From assembly GCF_019973375.1 (NCBI RefSeq), contig NZ_BPTV01000002.1:295228-359227 (forward strand): a DNA stretch of 64,000 bases, in the 5' to 3' direction. A model generated the notes under the pieces. It worked only from the letters and a program-made list of their open reading frames with translations. It was not told where the DNA came from and did not search any database. The DNA comes from Prevotella lacticifex. Lineage in GTDB: Bacteria; Bacteroidota; Bacteroidia; Bacteroidales; Bacteroidaceae. Below are positions 9,820-20,067 of the stretch, piece by piece. The translations under genes and the position numbers were made by a program. Position 1 is the first letter of the stretch; each line of letters opens with the position of its first letter.

Positions 9820-10103
9820 TTAATTCTTATCTTCTGTCGTTAAGAGCTTCTTAAGCAAAGCATTACGATATGCTTTGGCCGCAATTTGTTCTTCTGACAA
9901 AGCGAATTCTAATTGTCTAACAAGGTCATTGTATCTGCCCACAGAATTGATCAGTTGATTTTGAACTGTCAATGATGGCAGAATGAAACTAAACTCTCCC
10001 AGTATTTTGTTAGAGAGGTAGGGCATTCCGGTGCTTTTACTATTGTCAGAAACGAACTTCTGAAATAAAGGTGAGTCCAGAACTAATGACAAATATTTGG
10101 AAT
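9820..10103 (-). pseudogene. 3' part of a HsdM-HsdS fusion gene, cut off by an IS4-type element
   Basis: This fragment encodes the last ~91 residues of the fusion protein, beginning in the middle of a target-recognition domain (SKYLSLVLDSPLFQKF) and ending with the HsdS-type helical spacer (FILPSLTVQNQLINSVGRYN and a following LEFALSEEQ helix). Removing the element at 10104-11503 and one 9-bp duplication joins it in frame to 11504-13547, giving a 772-aa protein. It has no start signal of its own; the open frame into the IS is an artefact. The stop lies about 12 nt from the original hsdM start. Confidence 0.85.
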
Positions 10104-11503
10104 CACTAGTGTCCACTTAAATCCTTTAACATTCGGCTTTGCTTACTGATTGTAACTTACCATTCGTCGAAGGGTATTTCTAACTGAATATATTTGTTGG
10201 TGTTAATTATCTCACGTTTATTTTCAAGAAGTAATTCTTCTTGACAACTGCTTAACAGCTGTCTCAGTGGCATCTTTATCAGTAGTGAAGTCGACAAGAC
10301 TCTTAGTACCTCGTATGTTGTCATTTCCTCAGCCATTTCTGTCTCTATGATAGACACAAGGCAATAGGTTGTGATAGCTGCGTATACTTGAATTTTTACT
10401 GCATTCTCTGTCGTGCCATAGAATTCCTTTATGCGTAGATGCTGCTTCATCCATTTGAAGAAGAGCTCAACGCTCCATCTGTATTTGTACAGCAGGGCTA
10501 CGTCTTCCGCTGACACCTCAATGTTGTTCGTGTAAAAAACGAAGGTACGGTTCTTTTCTTTGTCATAGAATACGATTCTCCGCAATGGCTTAGAATATTG
10601 CTTCTTGGTCTTTTGACCGGTAAGCTTAATCAAAGTGTCTGACATGACCCCCGTCTTAGGATTGTTGTATCGCTTATCTTCTACTACTTCGTAAACCATC
10701 CTTTGTTTTTCTCTCACAACGAAGAATGCCCCAACCTTGTCAATGGCATATAATTGCTTTGTGTCCATGTATGCACGGTCAAAGATATAAAAACTGTCCA
10801 CCTCATATGGAATCTGATCCATGACTTGCGAGTCGTGTATTTCCGCGCCAGTGATTATGGCAAACGAAGGAATGCTGTTCTTGACATCAAATAGTGTATG
10901 TACCTTTACGCCACTTTTTCCGTGATGAAGCTTCGTCCACCAAAACACAGACAAACATAAAGATATAGTGGTAGAATCAAACGCATACACATTGTTGCTA
11001 ATGAAGAAGTCCTTTAAGCCTGTGCGTTTCTCTCTTGCTATTGATATAAGTTTGAGTGCATACTCCTCAAATATTCTTGGGTCGCGTTGCTCGTTAGCTT
11101 TGGACAAGTTGCTCCTCGTTACGTTGGCTCCAAACCCGAGGTGATGAAACATATTACGAAAGGGAGCGAGTGATGTCACCAAGTCTCTTAGACTTTCTCT
11201 ATTGGAGAGTTGACCGTATATCAAAACAAGGAGATGATTCCAACAAGTGAATGACTTTACCCACTTATTGCCATCATATTTATTTACAAGACAATCAAAA
11301 GCTCGTTTGGGCAAGAACTTGCAGACCTGAGTGAAGATGAACTGACCTTTGTGCATATTTTACGATGTACTTACAATTTGTAACTTTTGACTATAGCCAT
11401 GCAAAGGTACAAAATTGAAAAGTACACGTAAAGTATATGCTTGTAAATGTCTGACCTAAGGGCAGTTTAAGCGAATGTTAAAGGATTTAAGTGGACACTA
11501 GTG
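10104..11503 (-). mobile_element. IS4-family insertion sequence (1,400 bp, 9-bp TSD)
   Basis: Perfect inverted repeats of about 30 bp close both ends (outermost bases CACTAGTGTCCACTTAAATC). A 9-bp direct repeat, ATTTGGAAT, flanks the element at 10095-10103 and 11504-11512. The outermost 8 bases are themselves palindromic, so the repeat boundary was settled by asking which cut restores the interrupted hsdMS reading frame. It carries a single complete transposase gene. Confidence 0.93.
10157..11356 (-). CDS. IS4-family transposase with DUF4372-like N-terminus
   Basis: A 399-aa transposase. The N-terminal helical region (FTQVCKFLPKRAFDCLV...TCWNHLLVLIYGQLSNRESL) is typical of the DUF4372 segment of Bacteroidetes IS4 elements. 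Catalytic blocks are visible as AFDSTTI, IFDRAYMD and the YREK-like YKYRWSVELFFKWMKQHL with its glutamate. A -7 box TACCTTTG lies upstream on the same strand near 11401-11408, giving a leader of about 50 nt. Length is normal and no disruption is seen. Confidence 0.94.
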   Translation of the reverse strand: MHKGQFIFTQVCKFLPKRAFDCLVNKYDGNKWVKSFTCWNHLLVLIYGQLSNRESLRDLVTSLAPFRNMFHHLGFGANVTRSNLSKANEQRDPRIFEEYALKLISIAREKRTGLKDFFISNNVYAFDSTTISLCLSVFWWTKLHHGKSGVKVHTLFDVKNSIPSFAIITGAEIHDSQVMDQIPYEVDSFYIFDRAYMDTKQLYAIDKVGAFFVVREKQRMVYEVVEDKRYNNPKTGVMSDTLIKLTGQKTKKQYSKPLRRIVFYDKEKNRTFVFYTNNIEVSAEDVALLYKYRWSVELFFKWMKQHLRIKEFYGTTENAVKIQVYAAITTYCLVSIIETEMAEEMTTYEVLRVLSTSLLIKMPLRQLLSSCQEELLLENKREIINTNKYIQLEIPFDEW

Positions 11504-13547
11504 ATTTGGAATCTATATTGTTGTCGAGTAGTTGGACCCTTACAAGCCCTTTGCCCATAACAATAGGCTTGTCAGATTTCGGTATCACCACAACCTTCCC
11601 TACAGTTCCAGTCGTGCTAATAACGATATCACCTTCCTGAAGTATGACGCATTTCTTCTTAATCATTGTTTCTTCAGTGATCTGCTTACACTTCTGAAAG
11701 TTTATTTTTCCATTCTCAATGGTACTAACCCATAACAGGTAAGCTCCACCATCAATTATGAAGTTCTGGGGGCTCACTTGTGTTCCCGATTGAATGGTAC
11801 TGACAAATTTTAGTCTTATTTCCTTGCCCTCGACGTGCTGAATATCTTTAAGATTATTCTGACACTCAACTAAATTTTGGTTTAGCGTATTGACTCTCTT
11901 ACGAGATTTATCAAGAGCATCAAGAGCCTGAGAGGAGGATATCTCTTCTTGATCTTTTTTGAAAAAGTCGTTAAACCTAATCTTGTAGCCTATCCTCGTC
12001 CCTGAAAAGTTAATCCAAGATTCCTCGTCTACATTAGGAAGAATTCTCTCCTCGAAGTAATGATTTGCATCAACAGAAAGAGGAGCCACTTCTGTTATCT
12101 GCTTATCTTTATTGGCTACTTTCTCTCCGTCTTTGAAGATGATTTCACCATCATAGTCTCTTTGGGGCTGGTTGACAGACAATAACAGTTCTCCTAAATC
12201 ACTATTATAAACACGCTTTGAAATCTTCGTATTACTGTAGTTCTGATATAATGAAACAATCTTGTTGATAGCACCATTTGTCAGGATGTTCCGCTTTGCG
12301 CTGTCTGTAGAGAACATATCTCTTGCGTCTATGAGAAACACCCTTCCTTTTCTATTTGAAACTCTTTTTTGCTTGGAAAGCACCCATAAACAGGTAGAGA
12401 TGTTTGTAGAAGGAAACATCTTACTTGGTAAGGCCACGACACAATCCAGCAGGTCATTTTCAATGATATACCTGCGGAGACTATTCTCGCCACTTCCAAA
12501 GTCGCCAGCAGTAAGAGAACTCATAGGTGCGACAAAACATGCCTTACCTGTCTCGTTCATATGGTCAAGAATATTTTGAACAAAATAAACGTTACCATTC
12601 TTCGATGAAGCGATACTGTACTTTGGGTCAAAGCTAAACAGATCCTGATCGTGAGTGATGGCCATATTGAAAGGGAAATTAGCTACCACATAATCAAATT
12701 TTCTCCCCTCAAACTTATCCGCAGTTAATGTATCACCCAACTGGATATTATCAGTAGTTCCAACAGTGAGTAAAGACAATATTTTAGCAACAGCCGCATT
12801 TCTTGGGTTGATATCTTGTCCATAAACCATTACATCACGAGAGGAAAATTGTGAAGTGAGTGCATCTTTTACAGCATAGAGTGTTCCTGCAGTTCCGCAA
12901 GTTGGGTCATATATGCTTGCAGAACTAGCATAACGACGTCTTGCTAACGATCTATAATACGGCGAAGTCAAAATGGCAGCCATCAATTCGGAAATATCGT
13001 GGGGTGTTGACATCTCTCCAAACTCTTTCCCCATTGTAAGGGTGAGTTGCTCTGTAAAATACTCTATAATGAGGCGATACTCGTCGCCAGTGATAGATTC
13101 ATTTCCGATATTGAAAGACAGTATGATGTTTAGAGCGCCTTTCAGAATATTTTTCGAATTCAAGACACTGATGCTGTGATTAATATCAAACAATGCGAAG
13201 ATCTGACGAACCTCGTCATTAAAACCTTCAATATAATTGAGTAGCTTGAAAGCTGTATTACCATCTTTCGTAATATCGGATAAAGTATATCCAGAGATGT
13301 TGTAGAAAGGTAACTCGGAAATGGCTTTCAATCCATCCTCGAGTTCTTTAGCAGGAAGATGTTGATTTTCCTTCTCATAGAACTTTCTCATATCGATAGC
13401 CTTCCTTGATAATAAATTATCGAGGATGCGCAAGAATATAAGGGGGTAGACCTCCATACCCATGGAGGTACCATTCAGATGGATGAACTCCTGAAGTTTA
13501 CATCCAACCCTTCTCAGATTCTCAAAAAGTTCCTGTCTATATTCCAT
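11504..13547 (-). pseudogene. HsdM-HsdS fusion methylase, 5' part, interrupted by IS4-type element
   Basis: The N-terminal ~520 residues are an HsdM-type adenine methyltransferase: motif I DPTCGTAG at 214-221 and motif IV at 290-293. Motif IV reads NFPF instead of the usual NPPF. After a helical linker (near 545-590) comes an HsdS target-recognition domain (VEGKEIRLKFVSTIQSGTQ onwards). The IS at 10104-11503 cuts it, adding ...LVST and a stop at 11487. Rejoined to 9820-10094 it would be one 772-aa polypeptide with M and a single-TRD S module. Fused M-S proteins with one TRD are expected to dimerise to bind a palindromic site. The promoter is at 13559-13566. The role beside the separate hsdM/S/R is unclear: a second specificity, or a methylase for the ATPase pair upstream. 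Confidence 0.85.
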
Positions 13548-13558
13548 ATTTTATTTTA

Positions 13559-13566
13559 CAAAGGTA
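13559..13566 (-). promoter_or_regulatory. -7 box of the hsdMS fusion gene
   Basis: TACCTTTG on the minus strand matches the Bacteroidetes -7 consensus TAnnTTTG and lies 11 nt before the ATG at 13547. The leader would be very short. I see no clear TTTG -33 element at the usual 19-21 nt spacing. Confidence 0.55.
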
Positions 13567-13589
13567 CAGCTTATTTGTGCACTGTATCT

Positions 13590-13921
13590 TCACTGATCTA
13601 AAAATAATCTATTAATTTTGTCTCCGACGATAAATGCGCAAGGCACATTCATGCCTTTCTTTTTCTCAAAGATATCCTTTAGCCACTGAACTTGTTGCAC
13701 CTGTAGCATCCTTACTGTGACCGGTGAGTCCAGGCCACCAGTGATGCTCTGTTCTTGCCCAATAGCGATTTTTTCAACGCCGCTCTCATCGATCACATTG
13801 AATCCTACACCCGACTGCAGATAGTCATAGTTGGTTACTATCTTCCTGTCGTGAGTAGTAGACTTGATTGTATGAGCAACGATTGTCACTTTTGTATTCT
13901 TGTTCAGACCGAGGGCTTTAA
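13590..13921 (-). pseudogene. 3' part of an unknown defence-island gene split by IS1634-type copy B
   Basis: The last ~110 residues of the gene whose 5' part lies at 16021-16715. Removing 13922-16020 and one TTAA restores one reading frame (340 aa in total). The C-terminal part contains HDRKIVTNYDYLQSGVGF, a pattern I associate with a C-terminal domain found in several uncharacterised defence-linked proteins; I cannot name the family with confidence. It ends 42 nt before the hsdMS start, so it was part of the same transcription unit. Confidence 0.75.
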
Positions 13922-16020
13922 CCCAACTTTGACATCGTATTTTGCTTAGTTGTTCTGTATCAGCAATTTAGTGTTTTTAAAAAGTCCTACTGTGTTCTAC
14001 AGATTTTTATTTTTTTAAATGGCACTTTACTGATTTTCAACAACTCGTAGATTTCAGCTGCACTATCTGTAGGCACACTGCACAGTCTGGTCTCGACAGC
14101 CTCTCCAAGCGCATTTACTGCTGTGGTAGTAACTGCTTTTTGAGTCTTCATGATCCGCATGATCTCCGACCAGTACGGTGTCGAACGCTCCCGCCCATGC
14201 TCATCCTTGCCTTGCTTTCGCCGGGCAACCTTCATCTGATGGCGCACGGTGTTTACTATCCAGTAAGCCAGCAGCCCTAAGAAAAGGTGTGCGTCTGCCC
14301 TATTGTCAGTCTGGTGGTATATGAGCCTGAGGCTGAGGTCGGTTTTGAGCTGCCGGTTGGAGCATTCTATTTCACGTATAAGATTATAGTAGTTCCAGGT
14401 CGTTTCCTCATCTAATTTCTTCACATTGGTTCTGAGGAAGTATGTTCCGTATTCCACCTTGTCCGGGATGTTGACCTCCCATGTCATAGAAGCGACTTTG
14501 TCGTGTCCGTCATCCTCAACTTTTATATTGTAATATCGGCTTATAGAGGGATATTTTCCTTGCAGGGCACCGATCCTGTTTTGTACCTTGCCGTAGTTTT
14601 TTATCCCGTGTTTTGATTGGGTACTCTTTCTGATTTTTTTCAACCCTTCCTCAAAACGCTCACGGAATTTGCGGTTCATGGATTCTTCCTTCAACGCTTT
14701 TGCAGGAGAGTCTATTTTGAGGTAACAGTCGTCATTCTTGGCCGTTGTTACGCGTTGAAGCGTTATCTCGCGCTTCAAGCAATCGCAAACTGTGACTTTG
14801 GGAGCATTCTCGGGGGTGGTGTATTCGGTAAGAGCTTTGCGGGATACACAAAGATAGTTGTATCCTTTGTCCCTTATAGTCTTGAGGTTATCTTCAGTTG
14901 AGATACCTGCGTCAATGACTACAAGCACTCCCTCGTTATCGGGACATTTGGCCGGATTCTCAGCAATAAGCTCGTCCACCATGTTGGGAAGTGACTTTGG
15001 ATCGGCGGTATTGCCTTCCAGTACCGCACTGTAACGTATGAAGCCGTCAGTATTGATGCATAGCGCGAGGACAAGCAGCTTGCAGTCGCTGCGTTTCTCC
15101 TTTGAACGGCCAAAGGCAGCCTTCTTGCTGCCGGTCTTGCGTCCCTCAAAATAAAAGTTGGTGAGATCGAAGAGCATAATGCGGTTGGTCGGTTTGAAGA
15201 GGTCGTCGGTCTTGTGGCAAAGATACTTCTCAAGCTTATCCTTTATGGAATAAAGGTCATCGGCAACTCGATATATCCTCCTTGGAGTTATTTTGGCCAT
15301 AGGAAGGTCAAGGAGTTCGCACACTGCAGAGTTCTCTTTTATAATGGATATTGACTTTAATTCGGACGGAGTATAGGCCGCCCTCGTAATAAGATGGGCC
15401 AAAGTGACCTTCACCTTGTCCTCAGACCATCCCAAAGAACGGAGAAATGTATCCAGACCAAGTTTACGAATCGTTTGCAGGCATAGCCATTCGCAGCCGA
15501 CTTCCCTTGCGTCTGTATGCCTCATAGTGTCAACATCTATCCGTTTCCTGGCCTTGGACTTGCTTCTCTCGTAGGCGTTGCCCACAATATCAAGTTTTTC
15601 CTCCTCGACAAGTCTGGCCCAGTACGCATGCACTCTGTCACGAACCACTTCCGAGTAACCTTGCAGTTTCTCATCCCAAAGTTGGACATCCTTCTGGTGA
15701 TTGTACAGATACGTCAGTCCACGCGCAACATCTCTTATCTGCTCTGGGGATAGGTCATGTATAAACCCGACATTGAGCAATATCAAAGTACATACCCTAC
15801 CGCTGGCATCGCGATAGGACTCCTTCAGACGGTAATACTTCTCGTCTTTACACGTCTGTGGGTTGTAACGTATTTGGGACGTAAAATTCATGCCGCAAAG
15901 ATAAGCAATCCCTACGACATTGCTGTGTTCTACATTGCGATTTTGAGCAGTTTGACCACGCAAACCCCTATAAACACTGGAAAAAATTCTGAAAAAAAAC
16001 ATTAGAGCGTCAAACTTGGG
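13922..16020 (-). mobile_element. IS1634-type insertion sequence copy B (2,099 bp, TTAA TSD)
   Basis: The ends read CCCAACTTTGACATCG on the left and, inverted, CCCAAGTTTGACGCTC on the right. The flanks are TTAA at 13918-13921 and 16021-16024. Copy C at 17969-20067 has exactly the same length, is inverted relative to this one and differs by only a few bases (for example Leu/Pro in SLRLIYHQ), so the insertions are recent. The single transposase occupies nearly the whole element. Confidence 0.95.
13987..15891 (-). CDS. IS1634-family transposase (copy B)
   Basis: A 634-aa transposase of the IS4 superfamily, IS1634 group. Landmarks are the N-terminal IRYNPQTCKDEKYYRLKESY, the catalytic block IMLFDLTNFYFEG, LVVIDAGIS, and the C-terminal YNLIREIECSNRQLKTDLSL followed by HLFLGLLAYWI. 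An upstream open frame extends to 16002, but I place the start at 15891 (MNFTSQIR). The -7 box TATCTTTG is at 15896-15903, only 4 nt before this ATG, so the longer frame would lie outside the transcript. The message is probably leaderless. Confidence 0.93.
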   Translation of the reverse strand: MNFTSQIRYNPQTCKDEKYYRLKESYRDASGRVCTLILLNVGFIHDLSPEQIRDVARGLTYLYNHQKDVQLWDEKLQGYSEVVRDRVHAYWARLVEEEKLDIVGNAYERSKSKARKRIDVDTMRHTDAREVGCEWLCLQTIRKLGLDTFLRSLGWSEDKVKVTLAHLITRAAYTPSELKSISIIKENSAVCELLDLPMAKITPRRIYRVADDLYSIKDKLEKYLCHKTDDLFKPTNRIMLFDLTNFYFEGRKTGSKKAAFGRSKEKRSDCKLLVLALCINTDGFIRYSAVLEGNTADPKSLPNMVDELIAENPAKCPDNEGVLVVIDAGISTEDNLKTIRDKGYNYLCVSRKALTEYTTPENAPKVTVCDCLKREITLQRVTTAKNDDCYLKIDSPAKALKEESMNRKFRERFEEGLKKIRKSTQSKHGIKNYGKVQNRIGALQGKYPSISRYYNIKVEDDGHDKVASMTWEVNIPDKVEYGTYFLRTNVKKLDEETTWNYYNLIREIECSNRQLKTDLSLRLIYHQTDNRADAHLFLGLLAYWIVNTVRHQMKVARRKQGKDEHGRERSTPYWSEIMRIMKTQKAVTTTAVNALGEAVETRLCSVPTDSAAEIYELLKISKVPFKKIKICRTQ

Positions 16021-16715
16021 TTAATCTCAGCAATCACTTCCTGAGCCCGTTCTTTCGTAAGCGTGGAATTCGAATTCTCTGCGAAGATTGTGATATGCAG
16101 GTCTTCCTTAAGATCCTTCGGTGCCATTGCCTTCAGAATAGCATAAAGGGATCTCTCCTTCCGTTGCTGGAACTTATCACCAAACAAGAAGTTATCAGAG
16201 ATGATGATGGCATTCAGTGGAGGGAGTTTGAACGTTGCGAAGAATTCCTCCCAGCTGTTATGATACGTGATGTTCTTGTCTTCTATTTGGTCTGACTTTG
16301 GAACGAGGTTGAAGTAATGAACACGTCCCAGTCTCTCGAAATACAGAACATCCTGTTCCTCACCGGAGATTGCCAGGCAGCCCTTTGCTTCTCTTATCTT
16401 CTCACATTCCTTTCTCGTCTTACTGTCATAAAGATATATTTTATCGACATTATCAGAGAAGTCGACATTTTCCTTCCATGTAGGAATCGCTCTGAACGAC
16501 AAATTTGCCCTTTTGAACAGTTGCTTATACAAAGGTTTTTCTTTGCATAATTTGAGAAAGTCTGTCTTCTCCATGTCAAGTACAATGTCGCACTGCTTGG
16601 AAAGGAACCTGTATAATATGCCATAGACTCCCTTCTCTTTTTTATTTTTATTAGCGAGAACTCTCTCAAAGAAGGAACTCTCACAATATGTTTTTTCAGC
16701 TACGTTCATCGTCAA
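16021..16715 (-). pseudogene. 5' part of an unknown defence-island gene split by IS1634-type copy B
   Basis: Encodes about 231 residues starting MTMNVAEKTYCESSFFERVL, then runs into the IS; the frame continues at 13917 after excision. I do not recognise a catalytic motif in this part. There is a stretch of alternating hydrophobic strands (AIIISDNFLFGDKFQQRKERS, then LHITIFAEN) that looks Rossmann-like, and the C-terminal part has HDR...TNY. Its ATG overlaps the stop of the ATPase gene (ATGA at 16715-16712), so the two products are coupled and probably work together as ATPase and effector. No TOPRIM or PD-ExK signature is visible. Confidence 0.75.
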
Positions 16716-17968
16716 TCCTCCTCTAGCTCATAAAGTTCCACCTCAGAGTCGTCTGACACATTGAAGAAACCATCTCCAAAGTTCTTAACGAACTTTCCAT
16801 TCTTCTGGAAGCCCATGTCATAGTATGGATTCTTTGAATTACCTGTGAGATAAAACACCTTAAACGGGATATTGACTTTCTCTGCCTTAAACATTCTGGC
16901 TGCAAGGACCTGCACATGTCTTACCAGATACTCTGAATGAGTTTCAATGATAAATCTAAATCCATATTTCTCATTCAGTTCAAGGAACAAATCAGCAAGC
17001 AGGCTCTGCACCGAAGGATGCAGATTCTGCTCAGGCTCCTCAATAATGACCAACGGCTTTGACTCGGTATATTTGTACTTACGGAGCAATGTAGCCATAC
17101 GCCAAAGAAGCAGCATCAGCTGATTCGATCCCATTCCTTTATCGGCCAGTTCAATACCTTTATGATCTCCCCCGTTGAGATAGGCTTGTTTTCCTTCAAG
17201 ACTATCAAAGAGTCGTACGCTGAATGCTGTTCCCTGCAGAGAAGAGATGTAGAAGTCGTAACCAATATTAAATCTCTGCATCCAAGTAGTTACGAATTTA
17301 TATTCCTCACTATCTGAGTTTATCTTTGAAGTGATGAATTCATAAATGGTCTTTGCTGTATAGTCATTCTTATCCTCCGTAGAGAATACAGCTTTCTGAA
17401 AAGCAGCATGAGCTTGAATGTATTCTATAGAAGAACTATAGATAGCAGCATTCAGACGGCGGGCAGAGTCTTTAATGACTTGTTCGTTTGCCTTGAGTGT
17501 GTTTTTGTCTGACAGTTCTTTCTTATATACTGCAGACCTCTTGTCACCTTCTGCCTCTATATAGGCATAGTTAACTAGGCCACGAATGCGATTTACGAGC
17601 TCATTCTCATCAACAGTGTCAACGAATCGGTTCCCCAGACTGACCTGTACCTTGTTCTTTGGATCGTCATCTGTTCCCACTACAGCCACAAGTTTTTTTT
17701 GAAGTGATTGATATTGTGCCAACTCTTCATTTAGCTTTGCACCCTCAAGAGGTGACTTTACTTCCTTAAGCTGCTCAAGAAGATATTTAATGTGTTCATT
17801 TGTCTTCTCCAGATTAGCATTGGTATTTGTGGAGACTTGTTCATACTCAAAAGTGATAACACTCTTGGCATAATTGATGTCATAGCTGACATTCTGTTTA
17901 CCATCAAAGATAACAGCCTCCGAAATAACAGCCTCAGGACTGTTCAGATTCTTATCCGTAAGCTTTAA
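16712..17968 (-). pseudogene. 3' part of an ABC-type (SMC-like) ATPase gene split by IS1634-type copy C
   Basis: Holds the C-terminal ~417 residues of an AAA/ABC-type ATPase whose Walker A half is at 20068-20407. Visible here are the signature-like GIELADKGMGSNQLMLLLWRM, Walker B LVIIEEPEQNLHP and the switch FIIETHSEYLVRH. The end (YYDMGFQKNGKFVKNFGDGFF) resembles the DUF3696 tail of such ATPases. Excising 17969-20067 and one TTAA restores one 530-aa frame. The apparent start at 17722 is only an internal TTG. With both halves separated the ATPase cannot be made. Confidence 0.85.
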
Positions 17969-18085
17969 CCCAAGTTTGACGCTCTAATGTTTTTTTTCAG
18001 AATTTTTTCCAGTGTTTATAGGGGTTTGCGTGGTCAAACTGCTCAAAATCGCAATGTAGAACACAGCAATGTCGTAGGGATTGCT

Positions 18086-18093
18086 TATCTTTG
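18086..18093 (+). promoter_or_regulatory. -7 box abutting the IS1634-type transposase start
   Basis: TATCTTTG fits TAnnTTTG and ends 4 nt before the ATG at 18098. Transcription would begin at or next to the start codon, giving a leaderless message. The same arrangement is at 15896-15903 (copy B) and 5-12 (copy A). Confidence 0.55.
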
Positions 18094-18097
18094 CGGC

Positions 18098-20002
18098 ATG
18101 AATTTTACGTCCCAAATACGTTACAACCCACAGACGTGTAAAGACGAGAAGTATTACCGTCTGAAGGAGTCCTATCGCGATGCCAGCGGTAGGGTATGTA
18201 CTTTGATATTGCTCAATGTCGGGTTTATACATGACCTATCCCCAGAGCAGATAAGAGATGTTGCGCGTGGACTGACGTATCTGTACAATCACCAGAAGGA
18301 TGTCCAACTTTGGGATGAGAAACTGCAAGGTTACTCGGAAGTGGTTCGTGACAGAGTGCATGCGTACTGGGCCAGACTTGTCGAGGAGGAAAAACTTGAT
18401 ATTGTGGGCAACGCCTACGAGAGAAGCAAGTCCAAGGCCAGGAAACGGATAGATGTTGACACTATGAGGCATACAGACGCAAGGGAAGTCGGCTGCGAAT
18501 GGCTATGCCTGCAAACGATTCGTAAACTTGGTCTGGATACATTTCTCCGTTCTTTGGGATGGTCTGAGGACAAGGTGAAGGTCACTTTGGCCCATCTTAT
18601 TACGAGGGCGGCCTATACTCCGTCCGAATTAAAGTCAATATCCATTATAAAAGAGAACTCTGCAGTGTGCGAACTCCTTGACCTTCCTATGGCCAAAATA
18701 ACTCCAAGGAGGATATATCGAGTTGCCGATGACCTTTATTCCATAAAGGATAAGCTTGAGAAGTATCTTTGCCACAAGACCGATGACCTCTTCAAACCGA
18801 CCAACCGCATTATGCTCTTCGATCTCACCAACTTTTATTTTGAGGGACGCAAGACCGGCAGCAAGAAGGCTGCCTTTGGCCGTTCAAAGGAGAAACGCAG
18901 CGACTGCAAGCTGCTTGTCCTCGCGCTATGCATCAATACTGACGGCTTCATACGTTACAGTGCGGTACTGGAAGGCAATACCGCCGATCCAAAGTCACTT
19001 CCCAACATGGTGGACGAGCTTATTGCTGAGAATCCGGCCAAATGTCCCGATAACGAGGGAGTGCTTGTAGTCATTGACGCAGGTATCTCAACTGAAGATA
19101 ACCTCAAGACTATAAGGGACAAAGGATACAACTATCTTTGTGTATCCCGCAAAGCTCTTACCGAATACACCACCCCCGAGAATGCTCCCAAAGTCACAGT
19201 TTGCGATTGCTTGAAGCGCGAGATAACGCTTCAACGCGTAACAACGGCCAAGAATGACGACTGTTACCTCAAAATAGACTCTCCTGCAAAAGCGTTGAAG
19301 GAAGAATCCATGAACCGCAAATTCCGTGAGCGTTTTGAGGAAGGGTTGAAAAAAATCAGAAAGAGTACCCAATCAAAACACGGGATAAAAAACTACGGCA
19401 AGGTACAAAACAGGATCGGTGCCCTGCAAGGAAAATATCCCTCTATAAGCCGATATTACAATATAAAAGTTGAGGATGACGGACACGACAAAGTCGCTTC
19501 TATGACATGGGAGGTCAACATCCCGGACAAGGTGGAATACGGAACATACTTCCTCAGAACCAATGTGAAGAAATTAGATGAGGAAACGACCTGGAACTAC
19601 TATAATCTTATACGTGAAATAGAATGCTCCAACCGGCAGCTCAAAACCGACCTCAGCCTCAGGCCCATATACCACCAGACTGACAATAGGGCAGACGCAC
19701 ACCTTTTCTTAGGGCTGCTGGCTTACTGGATAGTAAACACCGTGCGCCATCAGATGAAGGTTGCCCGGCGAAAGCAAGGCAAGGATGAGCATGGGCGGGA
19801 GCGTTCGACACCGTACTGGTCGGAGATCATGCGGATCATGAAGACTCAAAAAGCAGTTACTACCACAGCAGTAAATGCGCTTGGAGAGGCTGTCGAGACC
19901 AGACTGTGCAGTGTGCCTACAGATAGTGCAGCTGAAATCTACGAGTTGTTGAAAATCAGTAAAGTGCCATTTAAAAAAATAAAAATCTGTAGAACACAGT
20001 AG
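18098..20002 (+). CDS. IS1634-family transposase (copy C)
   Basis: Nearly identical to the copy at 13987-15891 (634 aa), with a Pro in place of Leu in SLRPIYHQ and a silent or near-silent change around 18785. The start at 18098 is favoured by the -7 box TATCTTTG at 18086-18093, which leaves no room for a leader; a longer frame opens at 17987 within the terminal sequence. Catalytic blocks and length are intact, so this copy may be active. Confidence 0.93.
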   Translation: MNFTSQIRYNPQTCKDEKYYRLKESYRDASGRVCTLILLNVGFIHDLSPEQIRDVARGLTYLYNHQKDVQLWDEKLQGYSEVVRDRVHAYWARLVEEEKLDIVGNAYERSKSKARKRIDVDTMRHTDAREVGCEWLCLQTIRKLGLDTFLRSLGWSEDKVKVTLAHLITRAAYTPSELKSISIIKENSAVCELLDLPMAKITPRRIYRVADDLYSIKDKLEKYLCHKTDDLFKPTNRIMLFDLTNFYFEGRKTGSKKAAFGRSKEKRSDCKLLVLALCINTDGFIRYSAVLEGNTADPKSLPNMVDELIAENPAKCPDNEGVLVVIDAGISTEDNLKTIRDKGYNYLCVSRKALTEYTTPENAPKVTVCDCLKREITLQRVTTAKNDDCYLKIDSPAKALKEESMNRKFRERFEEGLKKIRKSTQSKHGIKNYGKVQNRIGALQGKYPSISRYYNIKVEDDGHDKVASMTWEVNIPDKVEYGTYFLRTNVKKLDEETTWNYYNLIREIECSNRQLKTDLSLRPIYHQTDNRADAHLFLGLLAYWIVNTVRHQMKVARRKQGKDEHGRERSTPYWSEIMRIMKTQKAVTTTAVNALGEAVETRLCSVPTDSAAEIYELLKISKVPFKKIKICRTQ

Positions 20003-20067
20003 GACTTTTTAAAAACACTAAATTGCTGATACAGAACAACTAAGCAAAATACGATGTCAAAGTTGGG

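Larger units (their letters stand above)
17969..20067 (+). mobile_element. IS1634-type insertion sequence copy C (2,099 bp, TTAA TSD)
   Basis: Same length and ends as copy B but inverted. The flanks are TTAA at 17965-17968 and 20068-20071. Because each copy carries its own TTAA duplication, the two inserted independently rather than as a composite transposon. Together they enclose 16021-17968, and recombination between the inverted copies could flip that segment. Confidence 0.95.
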
